A stretch of 64,000 nt of DNA, taken from contig CP136069.1 of the NCBI GenBank assembly GCA_032622095.1, positions 83,042,958 through 83,106,957 on the forward strand. The letters are read 5' to 3'. The notes beneath the pieces are model-generated. The model was given only the letters and a program-made list of their open reading frames with translations. It was not told the origin of the DNA and did not search any database. Each line of letters begins with the position of its first letter. Within the stretch, counting starts at the first letter, position 1. The DNA is from Siphonodentalium dalli. Its lineage: Eukaryota; Mollusca; Scaphopoda; Gadilida; Siphonodentaliidae. Positions 50,120 through 62,763 of this stretch are shown here, in pieces. The position numbers were made by a program, and so were the translations under genes.

Positions 50120-51124
50120 AGGGCCATAACTCCAGTAAAAAGTACCGGATCAAACCCATATTCGAACTCGATCTGTATTTTGAGTTGAGAAACTCACATA
50201 CAAACTTTGGTTCCTATCAGTTGAAAAATTGTTGATTTATCGAAGCATTCATGAATTCTATGTCAAAGGGCCATAACTCCATTAAAAAATATCGAATCAA
50301 ACCCATATTCGAACTCGATATGTATTGCTTGGCGGCTACGTTTTCCAATGAAATTCAAAAATATTTGATAGCTTCCATCTGGTAGATCAATATCAAGATT
50401 AATATGAAGAATTTTGAAATTCAAGATGGCTGCTGGCATCAGTTTTTTTGCCGAATGACTACAAAATGACTCGCTCCCATCTACATGTCAATGTCAACAG
50501 CCATGACAAATTTCATAATGATCTGACCAAAGCTTTGACTTGAAGTCAGTGCCAAAGGATTTAGTCATGCAAAGAGTAAAATCCAAGATGGCTGCCAGCG
50601 GTAATGTTTTATGAAGGAATGACCCCAAAATGACTCGTTCCCTTCTACATGTCAATATTAACATTCCTGACAAATTTCATGATGATTGACCAAAGGTACG
50701 ACCTGTAGCCTGTGGAAGAGGAAATAGTCATGCAAAGAATAAAATCCAAGATGGCTGCTGGCGGCCATGTTTTTTTGCCCAAAATGACTTGTTCCCATCT
50801 ACATGTCAATGTCAACAGCCATGACAAATTTCATAATGATACGACCAAAAGTACGACCTGTAGCCTGTGTCAAAGAATTTTAGTCATGCAAAGAATAAAA
50901 TCCAAGATGGCTGCCGACAGCCATGTTTTTTGGCCGAATGACCTCAAAATGACTCGTTCCCATCTGCATGTCAATGTCAACAGCCATAACAAATTTCATA
51001 ATGGTCCAACCAAAGATACGACCTGTATCCCGCACTAAAGGAAATTGTTGACAGACGCACACAAATAGACAACGGATACCAAGCCATGACAATAGCTCAA
51101 ACTTTACAAATTAAAGTTGAGCTA
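50120..51124 (-). mobile_element. Short interspersed repeat with tandem core and stem-loop, unit A
   Basis: 'gggccataactccagtaaaa' repeats (50130, 50270) are followed by four diverged AAGATGGCTGC units of about 150 bp (50423-51030). Then comes 'gacagacgcacacaaata' and a stem-loop at 51093-51124 with arms TAGCTCAAACTTT and AAAGTTGAGCTA. The order core, microsatellite-like segment, hairpin is the same as in the other Helentron-like repeats. The equivalent in unit B is 55359-56362. Confidence 0.65.
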
Positions 51125-51975
51125 AAAAGAAAGTCAAATTCTGGCAAAAATTGGACTTCAACTTGATGACCTTTATGTTCTCAAAAGGTGAACAATTCTT
51201 TGAAGTTGGCTCAAGTTATCATTTAGACAAGGTAAATATGATTTCTGTTGAAACAAAAGGCTGCTAGGCCACATGTCACCCATATAAGGTGCCTTTATTT
51301 GACCAGTGGCTTTTTTTTATAAAAGAAAAATTAGATTCTGGTAAAAAATCTGAATCTAACTGCTTCAAACTGTTTATATTGTTGACATATTTTATTATAA
51401 CCAGAATAATAATTGGCAACTTAAAAGTTGAAAAAAAGGGGTATAACCCCATCAGAAATAATTGGACAGTACCCAAATTCGAACTTTAACTGTATTTTCA
51501 TGTTATTAATCCTCATACATTTGAAAGTTATGAGATAATGATAAGTTGTGTTATCAGAAAATTTCAAGTCGATGGGGCACAACTCTGCCAGAAATGGGAC
51601 AGACCAGATCCAAATTCGAACTTGATTTGAATGCCACATAACAATTTTAATAAAATTATGTCTTAAAGCTAACAATCGGCAAATTCTAAGTAAAAAAAAA
51701 GGTCCACGAATATAACTCTAAAGGAACTGATTTTGTGTGCATTGAGCAAGGAATATGGCCTGAAATTTCAATTTTCTCTCAACACATACTGAAGGTAGAG
51801 CTGATTGATTACACCGTGAAGCCATCAAATTCCAGATGGACAAATTAAGATGATTCCTTCAGACCAAAAAAATTGTTGGGAGACAAGCTTGACTAGTGAA
51901 TTTGGGTATAAATATAGCTGGCTTCGAGTTTGAATAACTTAACCCTTTCTTTACTTAATCGATTCTCCCTTTCAG

Positions 51976-52090
51976 TTATAAAGTGTTTACTGGGGAAACT
52001 GATGAATACGACATCATATTTATTAGCACTATGGTTCTGTCTCTTCATATATGGCTTGCAGGCGATTCATGCAGTGAATATCTGCACAAA
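51976..52090 (+). CDS. First coding exon of a secreted protein (signal peptide), unit A
   Basis: The exon is bounded by an acceptor (gattctccctttcag, AG at 51974-51975) and a near-ideal donor AAA|GTAAGT at 52091. The coding part starts at the ATG at 52002 and encodes 29 full codons plus two bases. The peptide is a typical signal sequence: short polar start MNTTSY, hydrophobic core LLALWFCLFIYGL, and a cleavage region QAIHA before VNICT. The 26 bases before the ATG would be 5' UTR, so an intron lies in the 5' UTR. The mature protein begins just before the donor, and its remaining exons were not found, so its nature is unknown. The identical exon occurs in unit B. Another frame through the exon is also open, but it lacks a start at the right place and any recognisable character. 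Confidence 0.62.
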
Positions 52091-53105
52091 GTAAGTCTGT
52101 AACCAATGATGTATTGTGTCAGCAATAATGCAGCACAAGACTAAGTATGACTTATTGAAGATATAAGATTATAACCAAAGCGATCAACTGGTAAGCTAGG
52201 CTAAGGAATACCAAGTTTCCTTTGACATAAAGCAGCTTGTGAAATCGGAAGGGGATAGATACAGCGTGTACCTCAAACCCTTGTCCCTATACCCATTTAC
52301 AGAAAGGTTTAAGCATTGTTGAGCGATCATCCGCTCACCTGAAATCACCTTAAACTGTAATAAAATGTTGCGACAGTAAACCGGTTTATTGCATTGAAAA
52401 AAAAATCTGAACTCCACAAGGGCAGTTAAGAACCCAAATAATAATGCTCAAATAACGTTATAAAACATCAGCAGAAGAATCGGACAAACAGAAATCATGA
52501 CAAATTTACAGACTAAGGGCCATAACTGTGGCTAAAAAAATTCAAAACGTTCCATTTTTTAAAATCTACATCAGTGTCTACATACCAATTTTTATATTAT
52601 TCAGGGATTTTGAGCATTTCTGCCTGCAGTGTAAATTCGGTTGTATGCACAATATCTGAGTCTTGTGGAGCAACAGAAATGACAAATATACCAAATTTCA
52701 TTCAGATCTGATAACTGGTGTTTGAGATATCTGCCTGGACGGACGGACGGAAAAACTGAGGTACAGAATTGGTCAGTCCAGTATACCCCCCATTCTCTTC
52801 GAAAATGGGGGGTACAATAAAGGTTTCTGTCAATAATGGATTGTAACAGAAGCTGGAGACTGATATGTTTGAGATCAATCATAACAGCACTATGGCTCTG
52901 ATGTTTATTTGTGGTCTCAAGTGTTATGCTAAGGCAATACCCAACAGGCAACACACCCGTCAGAGTACACCAGAATTATATAACTCTGCATGATATATCG
53001 AGACCAGCTAAATTGTTCTAACACATGGAGTGGCCAGTCTGCTGTTCAAGTCACATGATGTATATGTAAAATACTGATATATTATACATATCTTTAGGCC
53101 AATAA
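52091..53105. other. Presumed intron and repeat, unit A
   Basis: No further exon was recognised. A Helentron-like end covers about 52610-52817: 'ggacggacggacggaaaa' and a stem-loop at about 52781-52815 (GTATACCCCCC ... GGGGGGTAC). Confidence 0.55.
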
Positions 53106-53234
53106 TGATTGCTATAGTTGCTATTGTTATAAAATTATCGTCCTCTCTGATCAATATTATATCGGAATGTGTCCATTTCGTCTCAGATATGTGTTATAAT
53201 ATCGTAGGCGACTGTTTTTGTTCTTTTTCAAAAC

Positions 53235-53621
53235 ATGGCTGAACAAAATAACGAACAGGGTTCAACAAAAAGCCCTGTTTGGAGTTATTTTACGCATCTA
53301 ACTGGAGACGACTCCTAAAAATGTCGCTGCTTAATATGTTATAAAAACGTCGTATCAGAGCATGCAAATGCCAGCAACCTTGCCCGACAGTCGAAAACTA
53401 AACCAAGTAAATGGTATGAACACTTTGATCGTCTGGACATTCCGATGCGACGTAATCTGGGCAAACCATGTGCAGCTTGTAAACTATGTCGCAACATCAA
53501 TCACAGACATCAAAGCGATCACACCGCAGTCATTGAATGTGGGTCAATCATGCACGTGTCAATAATTGTTACAGTCAGGTCAAGGACGCCCACTGTTTGT
53601 GAATTTGCTGTTTGCGGTTGA
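53235..53621 (+). pseudogene. BED zinc-finger fragment, unit B
   Basis: An identical copy of 47995-48381, including the in-frame TAA (53316-53318) and the lost histidine. The shared stop shows the fragment was already broken before the tandem duplication. Confidence 0.75.
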
Positions 53622-56600
53622 ATTCTCAGATACTATAATGCATATAATATGATAAATATGTTTTAAACATGTCAGAAAGGGATGAACATTGAACAGTGAA
53701 GATGGGGGTGTTTTAAATACCGAATTGTATCATCATTATGATCTTATCGCATTGGATTCATTTTGCGTCGGCATTTTGTCCCGTTGTTTACCGGTGATCG
53801 CAGTTCCTTCCTCAAATATTCAACGTTATTGAGACATTATTGACTCTATTTACGGTTACTTTGAAAGTATATACTCAAATTGTATGTATTTCAGTAGAAT
53901 TTCACTATCTAGTAAAAACGAGAGGCCGATCACGATCGGCAGATGTTTAACCCATACCTTGACGATAGCGATTAGCTATAACTGATAATTGGTCAAAGAT
54001 ATGATCACAGAAATACATATATCAGTACCTAACTTAAAATCAAAAGGTCAAATAATTTGTCTAAAGGGGTTAAAGTAATTGGGGTGGGGGAGGAGTCGTT
54101 TTAAATCTCATAACTCTGTCCCTATTCACACAAGGACCTCTCACTGTGAGATCCAATTGTTTAGCCATTAATAAATTTGACAGATAGGATAAACAATTAT
54201 CCAGCCAGCAGGTTGTTCATCTTTACCTTCATACAACCACCCCCCTAGAGCTATGTAACATATGTCATCACTCAATTAATAACAGATTTTGCTTGGAATG
54301 ACATCTATTAAAGGTATTCTCATACTCTGGATATTGGATGTTCACATGGCAATTTATTGATATCATTATATTACATGCAACTATTGCAATAAAATCTTCA
54401 CATTTTCAATACAGGACATCACACCTTATTAATGGAATACAACTAAAACAAATTAGTGTCAATGACAAATTTATTTTTTGAATTAAATAAAAAAATTTAT
54501 TATTATAAAAAGTTTTTTAATATTGAGCGAGGAAATTCAATCTAAAAAAATATGAAAAAATCCAAATTTCAAATTTAAAAAAAAAGGGTCATAACTCCTT
54601 TAATATAAATACCCATATTCAAACTCGAACTGTATTTTGGGATGAGAAACCTATATACAAAATTTGGTTCCGATCAAATAGAAAATGTTAGAGTTATCGC
54701 ATTATACCTAAAGTGTCGGACAGACAGACAGATATAGATGGACGGACAGACGAGTGGTCAATCCGGACATTGACGCTATGTGTACCATACTATGGTATAG
54801 GTACACATAAAAAGTTTTATCTCATGCAGAGTACAGGAAAAATACATCAAACCTGGTGTGCCCCTTTTAATTTTTCAATTCACATATGTAATCAATTGAA
54901 ATCAATGTCGAAAAAGCTTTCCATTAATATATACGGTAGATAAAACAAACTAGACCTACAGTACTAAAAGTGTTATGAACAATTATTTTGTTCCCATAGA
55001 CTGATACAGAGCTCTCAAGTTTTTAAAACTTTGAAAACCAAAGTTGTCTTCCCATGCAACCAACAAAATTCCAATGGTAATGCTATTAAACAATGAAACC
55101 AGATTATGCCTTTAAGATGAAATTTAAATAACCATGCATATAAAATATAATAGTATAAACATTCCACATATGATATGGCCAGAGATACTTAGAGTATAAA
55201 GTATATCTGATACAGCCAACACATCTCCTAGCAGTTAATTAACTCAATACAAGAGAGAACCAACTTCATAGCATCCTGAACCTGATTTATTAGATACTAT
55301 CTAGACAGTGCCACCTGTGTATCTTTGATATATTTTAGCTATGAATAAAATAATCAAAGGGCCATAACTCCAGTAAAAAGTACCGGATCAAACCCATATT
55401 CGAACTCGATCTGTATTTTGAGTTGAGAAACTCACATACAAACTTTGGTTCCTATCAGTTGAAAAATTGTTGATTTATCGAAGCATTCATGAATTCTATG
55501 TCAAAGGGCCATAACTCCATTAAAAAATATCGAATCAAACCCATATTCGAACTCGATATGTATTGCTTGGCGGCTACGTTTTCCAATGAAATTCAAAAAT
55601 ATTTGATAGCTTCCATCTGGTAGATCAATATCAAGATTAATATGAAGAATTTTGAAATTCAAGATGGCTGCTGGCATCAGTTTTTTTGCCGAATGACTAC
55701 AAAATGACTCGCTCCCATCTACATGTCAATGTCAACAGCCATGACAAATTTCATAATGATCTGACCAAAGCTTTGACTTGAAGTCAGTGCCAAAGGATTT
55801 AGTCATGCAAAGAGTAAAATCCAAGATGGCTGCCAGCGGTAATGTTTTATGAAGGAATGACCCCAAAATGACTCGTTCCCTTCTACATGTCAATATTAAC
55901 ATTCCTGACAAATTTCATGATGATTGACCAAAGGTACGACCTGTAGCCTGTGGAAGAGGAAATAGTCATGCAAAGAATAAAATCCAAGATGGCTGCTGGC
56001 GGCCATGTTTTTTTGCCCAAAATGACTTGTTCCCATCTACATGTCAATGTCAACAGCCATGACAAATTTCATAATGATACGACCAAAAGTACGACCTGTA
56101 GCCTGTGTCAAAGAATTTTAGTCATGCAAAGAATAAAATCCAAGATGGCTGCCGACAGCCATGTTTTTTGGCCGAATGACCTCAAAATGACTCGTTCCCA
56201 TCTGCATGTCAATGTCAACAGCCATAACAAATTTCATAATGGTCCAACCAAAGATACGACCTGTATCCCGCACTAAAGGAAATTGTTGACAGACGCACAC
56301 AAATAGACAACGGATACCAAGCCATGACAATAGCTCAAACTTTACAAATTAAAGTTGAGCTAAAAAGAAAGTCAAATTCTGGCAAAAATTGGACTTCAAC
56401 TTGATGACCTTTATGTTCTCAAAAGGTGAACAATTCTTTGAAGTTGGCTCAAGTTATCATTTAGACAAGGTAAATATGATTTCTGTTGAAACAAAAGGCT
56501 GCTAGGCCACATGTCACCCATATAAGGTGCCTTTATTTGACCAGTGGCTTTTTTTTATAAAAGAAAAATTAGATTCTGGTAAAAAATCTGAATCTAACTG

Positions 56601-57213
56601 CTTCAAACTGTTTATATTGTTGACATATTTTATTATAACCAGAATAATAATTGGCAACTTAAAAGTTGAAAAAAAGGGGTATAACCCCATCAGAAATAAT
56701 TGGACAGTACCCAAATTCGAACTTTAACTGTATTTTCATGTTATTAATCCTCATACATTTGAAAGTTATGAGATAATGATAAGTTGTGTTATCAGAAAAT
56801 TTCAAGTCGATGGGGCACAACTCTGCCAGAAATGGGACAGACCAGATCCAAATTCGAACTTGATTTGAATGCCACATAACAATTTTAATAAAATTATGTC
56901 TTAAAGCTAACAATCGGCAAATTCTAAGTAAAAAAAAAGGTCCACGAATATAACTCTAAAGGAACTGATTTTGTGTGCATTGAGCAAGGAATATGGCCTG
57001 AAATTTCAATTTTCTCTCAACACATACTGAAGGTAGAGCTGATTGATTACACCGTGAAGCCATCAAATTCCAGATGGACAAATTAAGATGATTCCTTCAG
57101 ACCAAAAAAATTGTTGGGAGACAAGCTTGACTAGTGAATTTGGGTATAAATATAGCTGGCTTCGAGTTTGAATAACTTAACCCTTTCTTTACTTAATCGA
57201 TTCTCCCTTTCAG

Positions 57214-57328
57214 TTATAAAGTGTTTACTGGGGAAACTGATGAATACGACATCATATTTATTAGCACTATGGTTCTGTCTCTTCATATATGGCTTGCAGG
57301 CGATTCATGCAGTGAATATCTGCACAAA
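57214..57328 (+). CDS. First coding exon of a secreted protein (signal peptide), unit B
   Basis: An identical copy of the exon at 51976-52090: acceptor AG at 57212-57213, ATG at 57240, signal peptide MNTTSYLLALWFC..., donor GTAAGT at 57329. With two copies in tandem, transcripts could start in either unit and splice to shared downstream exons to the right, or each unit could be a stub of a duplicated gene. No second exon was recognised up to 64000. Confidence 0.6.
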
Positions 57329-58343
57329 GTAAGTCTGTAACCAATGATGTATTGTGTCAGCAATAATGCAGCACAAGACTAAGTATGACTTATTGAAGAT
57401 ATAAGATTATAACCAAAGCGATCAACTGGTAAGCTAGGCTAAGGAATACCAAGTTTCCTTTGACATAAAGCAGCTTGTGAAATCGGAAGGGGATAGATAC
57501 AGCGTGTACCTCAAACCCTTGTCCCTATACCCATTTACAGAAAGGTTTAAGCATTGTTGAGCGATCATCCGCTCACCTGAAATCACCTTAAACTGTAATA
57601 AAATGTTGCGACAGTAAACCGGTTTATTGCATTGAAAAAAAAATCTGAACTCCACAAGGGCAGTTAAGAACCCAAATAATAATGCTCAAATAACGTTATA
57701 AAACATCAGCAGAAGAATCGGACAAACAGAAATCATGACAAATTTACAGACTAAGGGCCATAACTGTGGCTAAAAAAATTCAAAACGTTCCATTTTTTAA
57801 AATCTACATCAGTGTCTACATACCAATTTTTATATTATTCAGGGATTTTGAGCATTTCTGCCTGCAGTGTAAATTCGGTTGTATGCACAATATCTGAGTC
57901 TTGTGGAGCAACAGAAATGACAAATATACCAAATTTCATTCAGATCTGATAACTGGTGTTTGAGATATCTGCCTGGACGGACGGACGGAAAAACTGAGGT
58001 ACAGAATTGGTCAGTCCAGTATACCCCCCATTCTCTTCGAAAATGGGGGGTACAATAAAGGTTTCTGTCAATAATGGATTGTAACAGAAGCTGGAGACTG
58101 ATATGTTTGAGATCAATCATAACAGCACTATGGCTCTGATGTTTATTTGTGGTCTCAAGTGTTATGCTAAGGCAATACCCAACAGGCAACACACCCGTCA
58201 GAGTACACCAGAATTATATAACTCTGCATGATATATCGAGACCAGCTAAATTGTTCTAACACATGGAGTGGCCAGTCTGCTGTTCAAGTCACATGATGTA
58301 TATGTAAAATACTGATATATTATACATATCTTTAGGCCAATAA
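57329..58343. other. Presumed intron and repeat, unit B
   Basis: Same content as 52091-53105, including the stem-loop at about 58019-58053. The final 280 bases (58062-58343) recur at about 60358-60650. Confidence 0.55.
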
Positions 58344-59069
58344 AAACAATTTGCTAGATTTAAAAATAAAAATACGCTCTCCCACCCCATTTTTCTGAAT
58401 AATATGGATGTAAATCTAACAATTTATCTATATTGGGCCTCAAATAGTGACTAGGGAGCTCCATAACAAAGGTATTAATATCTCTTCAGACTACTATGAA
58501 AATATTCACATTTAACCTTATGTCGCTTTAATGTAATACAGGACATTTAATTAATTTATTAGAATGATGGTGCATAAGGACAAAAAAAAAATATGTCTCA
58601 GTTTCCGGCCTGGCTGAGATTTTCTTTTCTTTTTTCCAGAAGTCCATAGTAACCTGTATGTGTCTGAGTTAATAGCTAGATATAAACAAGACAACCCGGT
58701 CGGCCATGCTACGCAGTGAATAGCGTGGCGTAAATCAAACTCTGCCCCGACGAGTCACTACGGAAATCCCCCAGTCTATGGTGGACTGTGTATTTTAAAG
58801 AGTACAATGTATTATACCGGCAGCTCCCTTAAATTCCTTCGCGGAATTGGGCGTAAAACTTGCTTGAAAGACCATCTGTTCGCGACAAAATTAAACAGTG
58901 AAAAGCACATGCGTTTTGGCGGGAAATTGACAGTCCGCATTCCGTTATGACTCTTGGAAATTAGCGTCGTCAAAAGCCGAAATCGCCATATTGACCAGAC
59001 AAAATCGTCATCCAAGATTAAAATGCATTGGGCATCCTTGAATATTCACAGTAACCCGAGTTTAACCCA
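58062..59069. repeat. 1-kb segment repeated at 60358-61404 (left copy)
   Basis: The end of unit B plus its right flank ('ctgtcaataatggattgtaac' to 'gtttaacccactttaa') recurs at 60358-61404 with small indels. The part at 58680-59050 is relatively CpG-rich ('acccggtcggccatgc', 'ttccttcgcggaattgggcg') but shows no convincing reading frame. Confidence 0.92.
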
Positions 59070-60357
59070 CTTTAAAAAAACAACTGTCTGTTATGAATGA
59101 CACACAAACTGGGTCATGGGTCACTGTGTCACCAACCAAAACGCCTCAGTGGGTCACGTGAATCAACTCCGTGTAACTATTTACAACAGACTGCTTTGAT
59201 GTTACCGACCAAGTAGCAGATACGACATGTACTGTGATAGAAACAACTCGCACTGTATCATCTGATGTGCATACATGTACTGTAAGGATTATGTGATAAC
59301 TTGCTGTTAATTACACTAAAAGTTTGCATGTAATCAATTCTGCTATTTAAAACATTCTGGGATTGCAACGAAATAAGTCGGAAATATGTGACGTTAAACC
59401 ACAATAAAAGATAGTGATTTGGTAATATGGACAAGTTGTCACTGAAAAATAATGATCATCTCTGAAGAGAAATAAGAGGGGATGAAAATACAATAGGTTT
59501 TATTGAAATGGCAAGTATTTATTCCATAAAATGATCTCTCTGTCAACACCAACATGTGGAAAATTGTGTCGGCAGTGATGAATAGAATGGTATAAAATGT
59601 GTAACCTCAGGCCCAATCTACACCAGAGATATTCAGGGGAAGATTGGAACAAAACATATTTACTCCTGCATATCCAAGAAAAGTCAGTAACATTTTTCTA
59701 GCCACATGTAATTTGGAAATAAAGGTATCAGATGATACTGTTGCATTGTGTGCTGGTAGTGCATGGACTATGTAAGAGGAATAACTCTAAAGCCTAATAC
59801 CTTGAATCTTATTCAAGCACATACTAGTAGCCATAATATACATTCAATTGGAAGTTGTCTCAAAAACTTTATTTTCAGAGAATATCTTTAATACCTAATA
59901 CATGACCTAATAGTCCAGCAAGCTGCATAATATATTACCAGTTAACATGTATAAAAGCATGCCAATTTATAGTACATGTTAAAAGGGTGTTCTACACTAT
60001 TTTATCACTTTCAAATAGCCGGTTAAAAAAAAAAAAGTGTAAAAAAAACAAACAAACCCTGCCTGCCTATCTGGAAAACTTTCCCCATGTTATCGGAAAC
60101 AGAGATGTTTTTTTTTTTGGCCTAATGATTATGACAAATAATCCTGTCAGACAATACCAAGTACATTAATTTATTGTATCTACATACCAATTTTAATACA
60201 TAAAAAAAAAAGACTGAACACATTATTTTTTAAAGGGATTCTGTGCCTTTATACCGGCAGAGTGTAAAGTAAATTGTAATGCACAATATCCGATAGTCTT
60301 GGGGAGCAGCAGACACATCAATTTTGACTACTGACTAGCAAGAATTCGGCATAAAAT
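59070..60357. other. Single-copy spacer, no gene seen
   Basis: AT-rich, with poly-A and poly-T runs near 60026 and 60106. A decayed Helentron-like end lies at about 60240-60357 ('ttataccggcagagtgtaaa', without a clear hairpin). A 60-codon open frame at 59987-60169 is low-complexity and rejected. Confidence 0.5.
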
Positions 60358-61404
60358 AAAGGTTCCTGTCAATAATGGATTGTAACAGAAGCTGGAGACT
60401 GATATGTTTGAGATCAATCATAACAGCACTATGGCTCTGATGTTTATTTGTGGTCTCGAGCGTTATGCTAAGGCAATACCCAACAGGCAACACACCAGTC
60501 AGAGTACACCAGAATTATATAACTCTGCATGATATATCGAGACCAGCTAAATTGTTCTAACACATGGAGTGGCCAGTCTGCTGTTCAAGTCACATGATGT
60601 ATATGTAAAATACTGATATATTATACATATCTTTAGGCCAATAAAAACAATTTGCTAGATTTAAAAATAAAAATTCGCTCTCCCACCCCATTTTTCTGAA
60701 TAATATGGATGTAAATCTAACAATTTATCTATATTGGGCCTCAAATAGTGACTAGGGAGCTCCATAACAAAGGTATTAATATTTATGAAAATACTTAACA
60801 TTTATGAAAATATTCACATTTAACCTTATGTCGCTTTAATGTAATACAGGACATTTAATTAATTTATTAGAATGATGGTGCATAAGGCCAAAAAAAAAAA
60901 GTCTCAGTTTCCGGTACCCCGGCCTGGCTGAGATTTTCTTGCCGGCCTCAATTTTTATTTTTATTTTCCAGAAGTCCATAGTAACCTGTATGTGTCTGAG
61001 TTAATAGCTAGATATAAACAAGACAACCCGGTCGGCCATGCTACGCAGTGAATAGCGTGGCGTAAATCAAACTCTGCCCCGACGAGTCACTACGGAAATC
61101 CCCCAGTCTATGGTGGACTGTGTATTTTAAAAAGTACAATGTATTATACCGGCAGCTCCCTTAAATTCCTTCGCGGAATTGGGCGTAAAACTTGCTTGAA
61201 AAACCATCTGTTCGCGACAAAATTAAACAGTGAAAAGCACATGCGTTTTGGCGGGAAATTGACAGTCCGCATTCCGTTATGACTCCTGGAAATTAGCGTC
61301 GTCAAAAGCCGAAATCGCCATATTGACCAGACAAAATGTCATCCAAGATTAAAATGCATTGGGCATCCTTGAATATTCACAGTAACCCGAGTTTAACCCA
61401 CTTT
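60358..61404. repeat. 1-kb segment, right copy
   Basis: Counterpart of 58062-59069, with an added short duplication ('atttatgaaaata...atttatgaaaatatt' near 60780) and a 'ggtaccccggcctgg' variant. It joins the third partial unit at 'cactttaacgagaggcc'. Confidence 0.92.
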
Positions 61405-62763
61405 AACGAGAGGCCGATCACGATCGGCAGATGTTTAACCCATACCTTGGCGATAGCGATTAGCTATAACTGATAATTGGTCAAAGATATGATCACAGTA
61501 ATACATATATCAGTACCTAACTTAAAATCAAAAGGTCAAATAATTTGTCTTAAGAAGGGGTTAAAGTAATTGGGGTGGGGGAGGAGTCATTTTAAATCTC
61601 ATAACTCTGTCCCTATTCACACAAGGACCTCTCACTGTGAGATCCAATTGTTTAGCCATTAATAAATTTGACAGATAGGATAAACAATTATCCAGCCAGC
61701 AGGTTGTTCATCTTTACCTTCATACAACCACCCCCTAGAGCTATGTAACATATGTCATCACTCAATTAATAACAGATTTTGCTTGGAATGACATCTATTA
61801 AAGGTATTCTCATACTCTGGATATTGGATGTTCACATGTCAATTTATTGATATCATTATATTACATGCAACTATTGCAATAAAATCTTCACATTTTCAAT
61901 ACAGGACATCACACCTTATTAATGGAATACAACTAAAACAAATTAGTGTCAATGACAATTTTTTTTTTTGAATTAAATAATTTTTTTATTATTATAAAAG
62001 TTTTTTAATATTTGTGTATGTTAAATTGAGCGAGGAAATTCAATCTAAAAAAATATGAAAAATCCAAATTTCAAATTTAAAAACAAAAGAAGGGTCATAA
62101 CTCCTTTAAAATAAATCGGATCAAACCCATATTCAAACTCGAACTGTATTTTGGGAAGAGAAACCTATATACAAAATTTGGTTCCGATCAAATAGAAAAT
62201 GTTAGAGTTATCGCATTATACCTAAAGTGTCTGACAGACAGACAGATATAGATGGACGGACAGACGAGTGGTCAATCCGGACATTGACGCTATGTGTACC
62301 ATACTATGGTATAGGTACACATAAAAAGTTTTATCTCATGCAGAGTACAGGAAAAATACATCAAACCTGGTGTGCCCCTTTAATTTTTCAATTCACATAT
62401 GTAATCAATTGAAATCAATGTCGAAAAAGCTTTCCATTAATATATAGATAAAACAAACTAGACCTACAGTACTAAAAGTGTTATGAACAATTATTTTGTT
62501 CCCATAGACTGATACAGAGCTCTCAAGTTTTTAAAACTTTGAAAACCAAAGTTGTCTTCCCATGAAACCAACAAAATTCCAATGGTAATGCTATTAAACA
62601 ATGAAACCAGATTATGCCTTTAAGATGAAATTTAAATAACCATGCATATAAAATATAATAGTATAAACATTCCACCTATGATATGGCCAGAGATACTTAT
62701 AGAGTATAAAGTATATCTGATACAGCCAACACATCTCCTAGCAGTTAATTAACTCAATACAAG
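61405..62763. repeat. Third, partial copy of the tandem unit
   Basis: Matches 48678-50009 of unit A (and the same part of unit B) with more substitutions and indels than A and B show between themselves. It is therefore an older copy. It contains the stem-loop at 62291-62323 and ends where the final element is inserted. It lacks the BED fragment and the signal-peptide exon. Confidence 0.93.

Larger units (their letters stand above)
47875..53105. repeat. 5.23-kb tandem duplication, unit A
   Basis: Matches 53115-58343 almost perfectly over its whole length. By eye only three differences were found: G/A near 48588, a few A/T in the poly-A/T near 49250, and a 2-base TA difference near 49951. Both units end '...tctttaggccaataa'. 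The unit contains a BED-finger fragment, interspersed repeats and one secreted-protein exon. Confidence 0.97.
53115..58343. repeat. 5.23-kb tandem duplication, unit B
   Basis: Near-identical to unit A at an offset of 5240, then 5238 after a 2-base deletion near 55189. Between the units lies about 9 bp ('tgattgcta'). It starts inside the hAT-like element and so lacks its TAGTGATGGGC end. Confidence 0.97.

Noticed and set aside
51977-52090. Alternative frame through the signal-peptide exon (YKVFTGETDEYDIIF...)
   Set aside because: It is open, and one segment faintly recalled a mitochondrial assembly factor, but it matches no family well and lacks the start and cleavage features that the other frame shows.
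58741-58775. Hammerhead ribozyme-like core (CGACGAG ... GGAAATC)
   Set aside because: The conserved CUGANGA box is not present (C in place of the invariant U) and there is no closing stem II.
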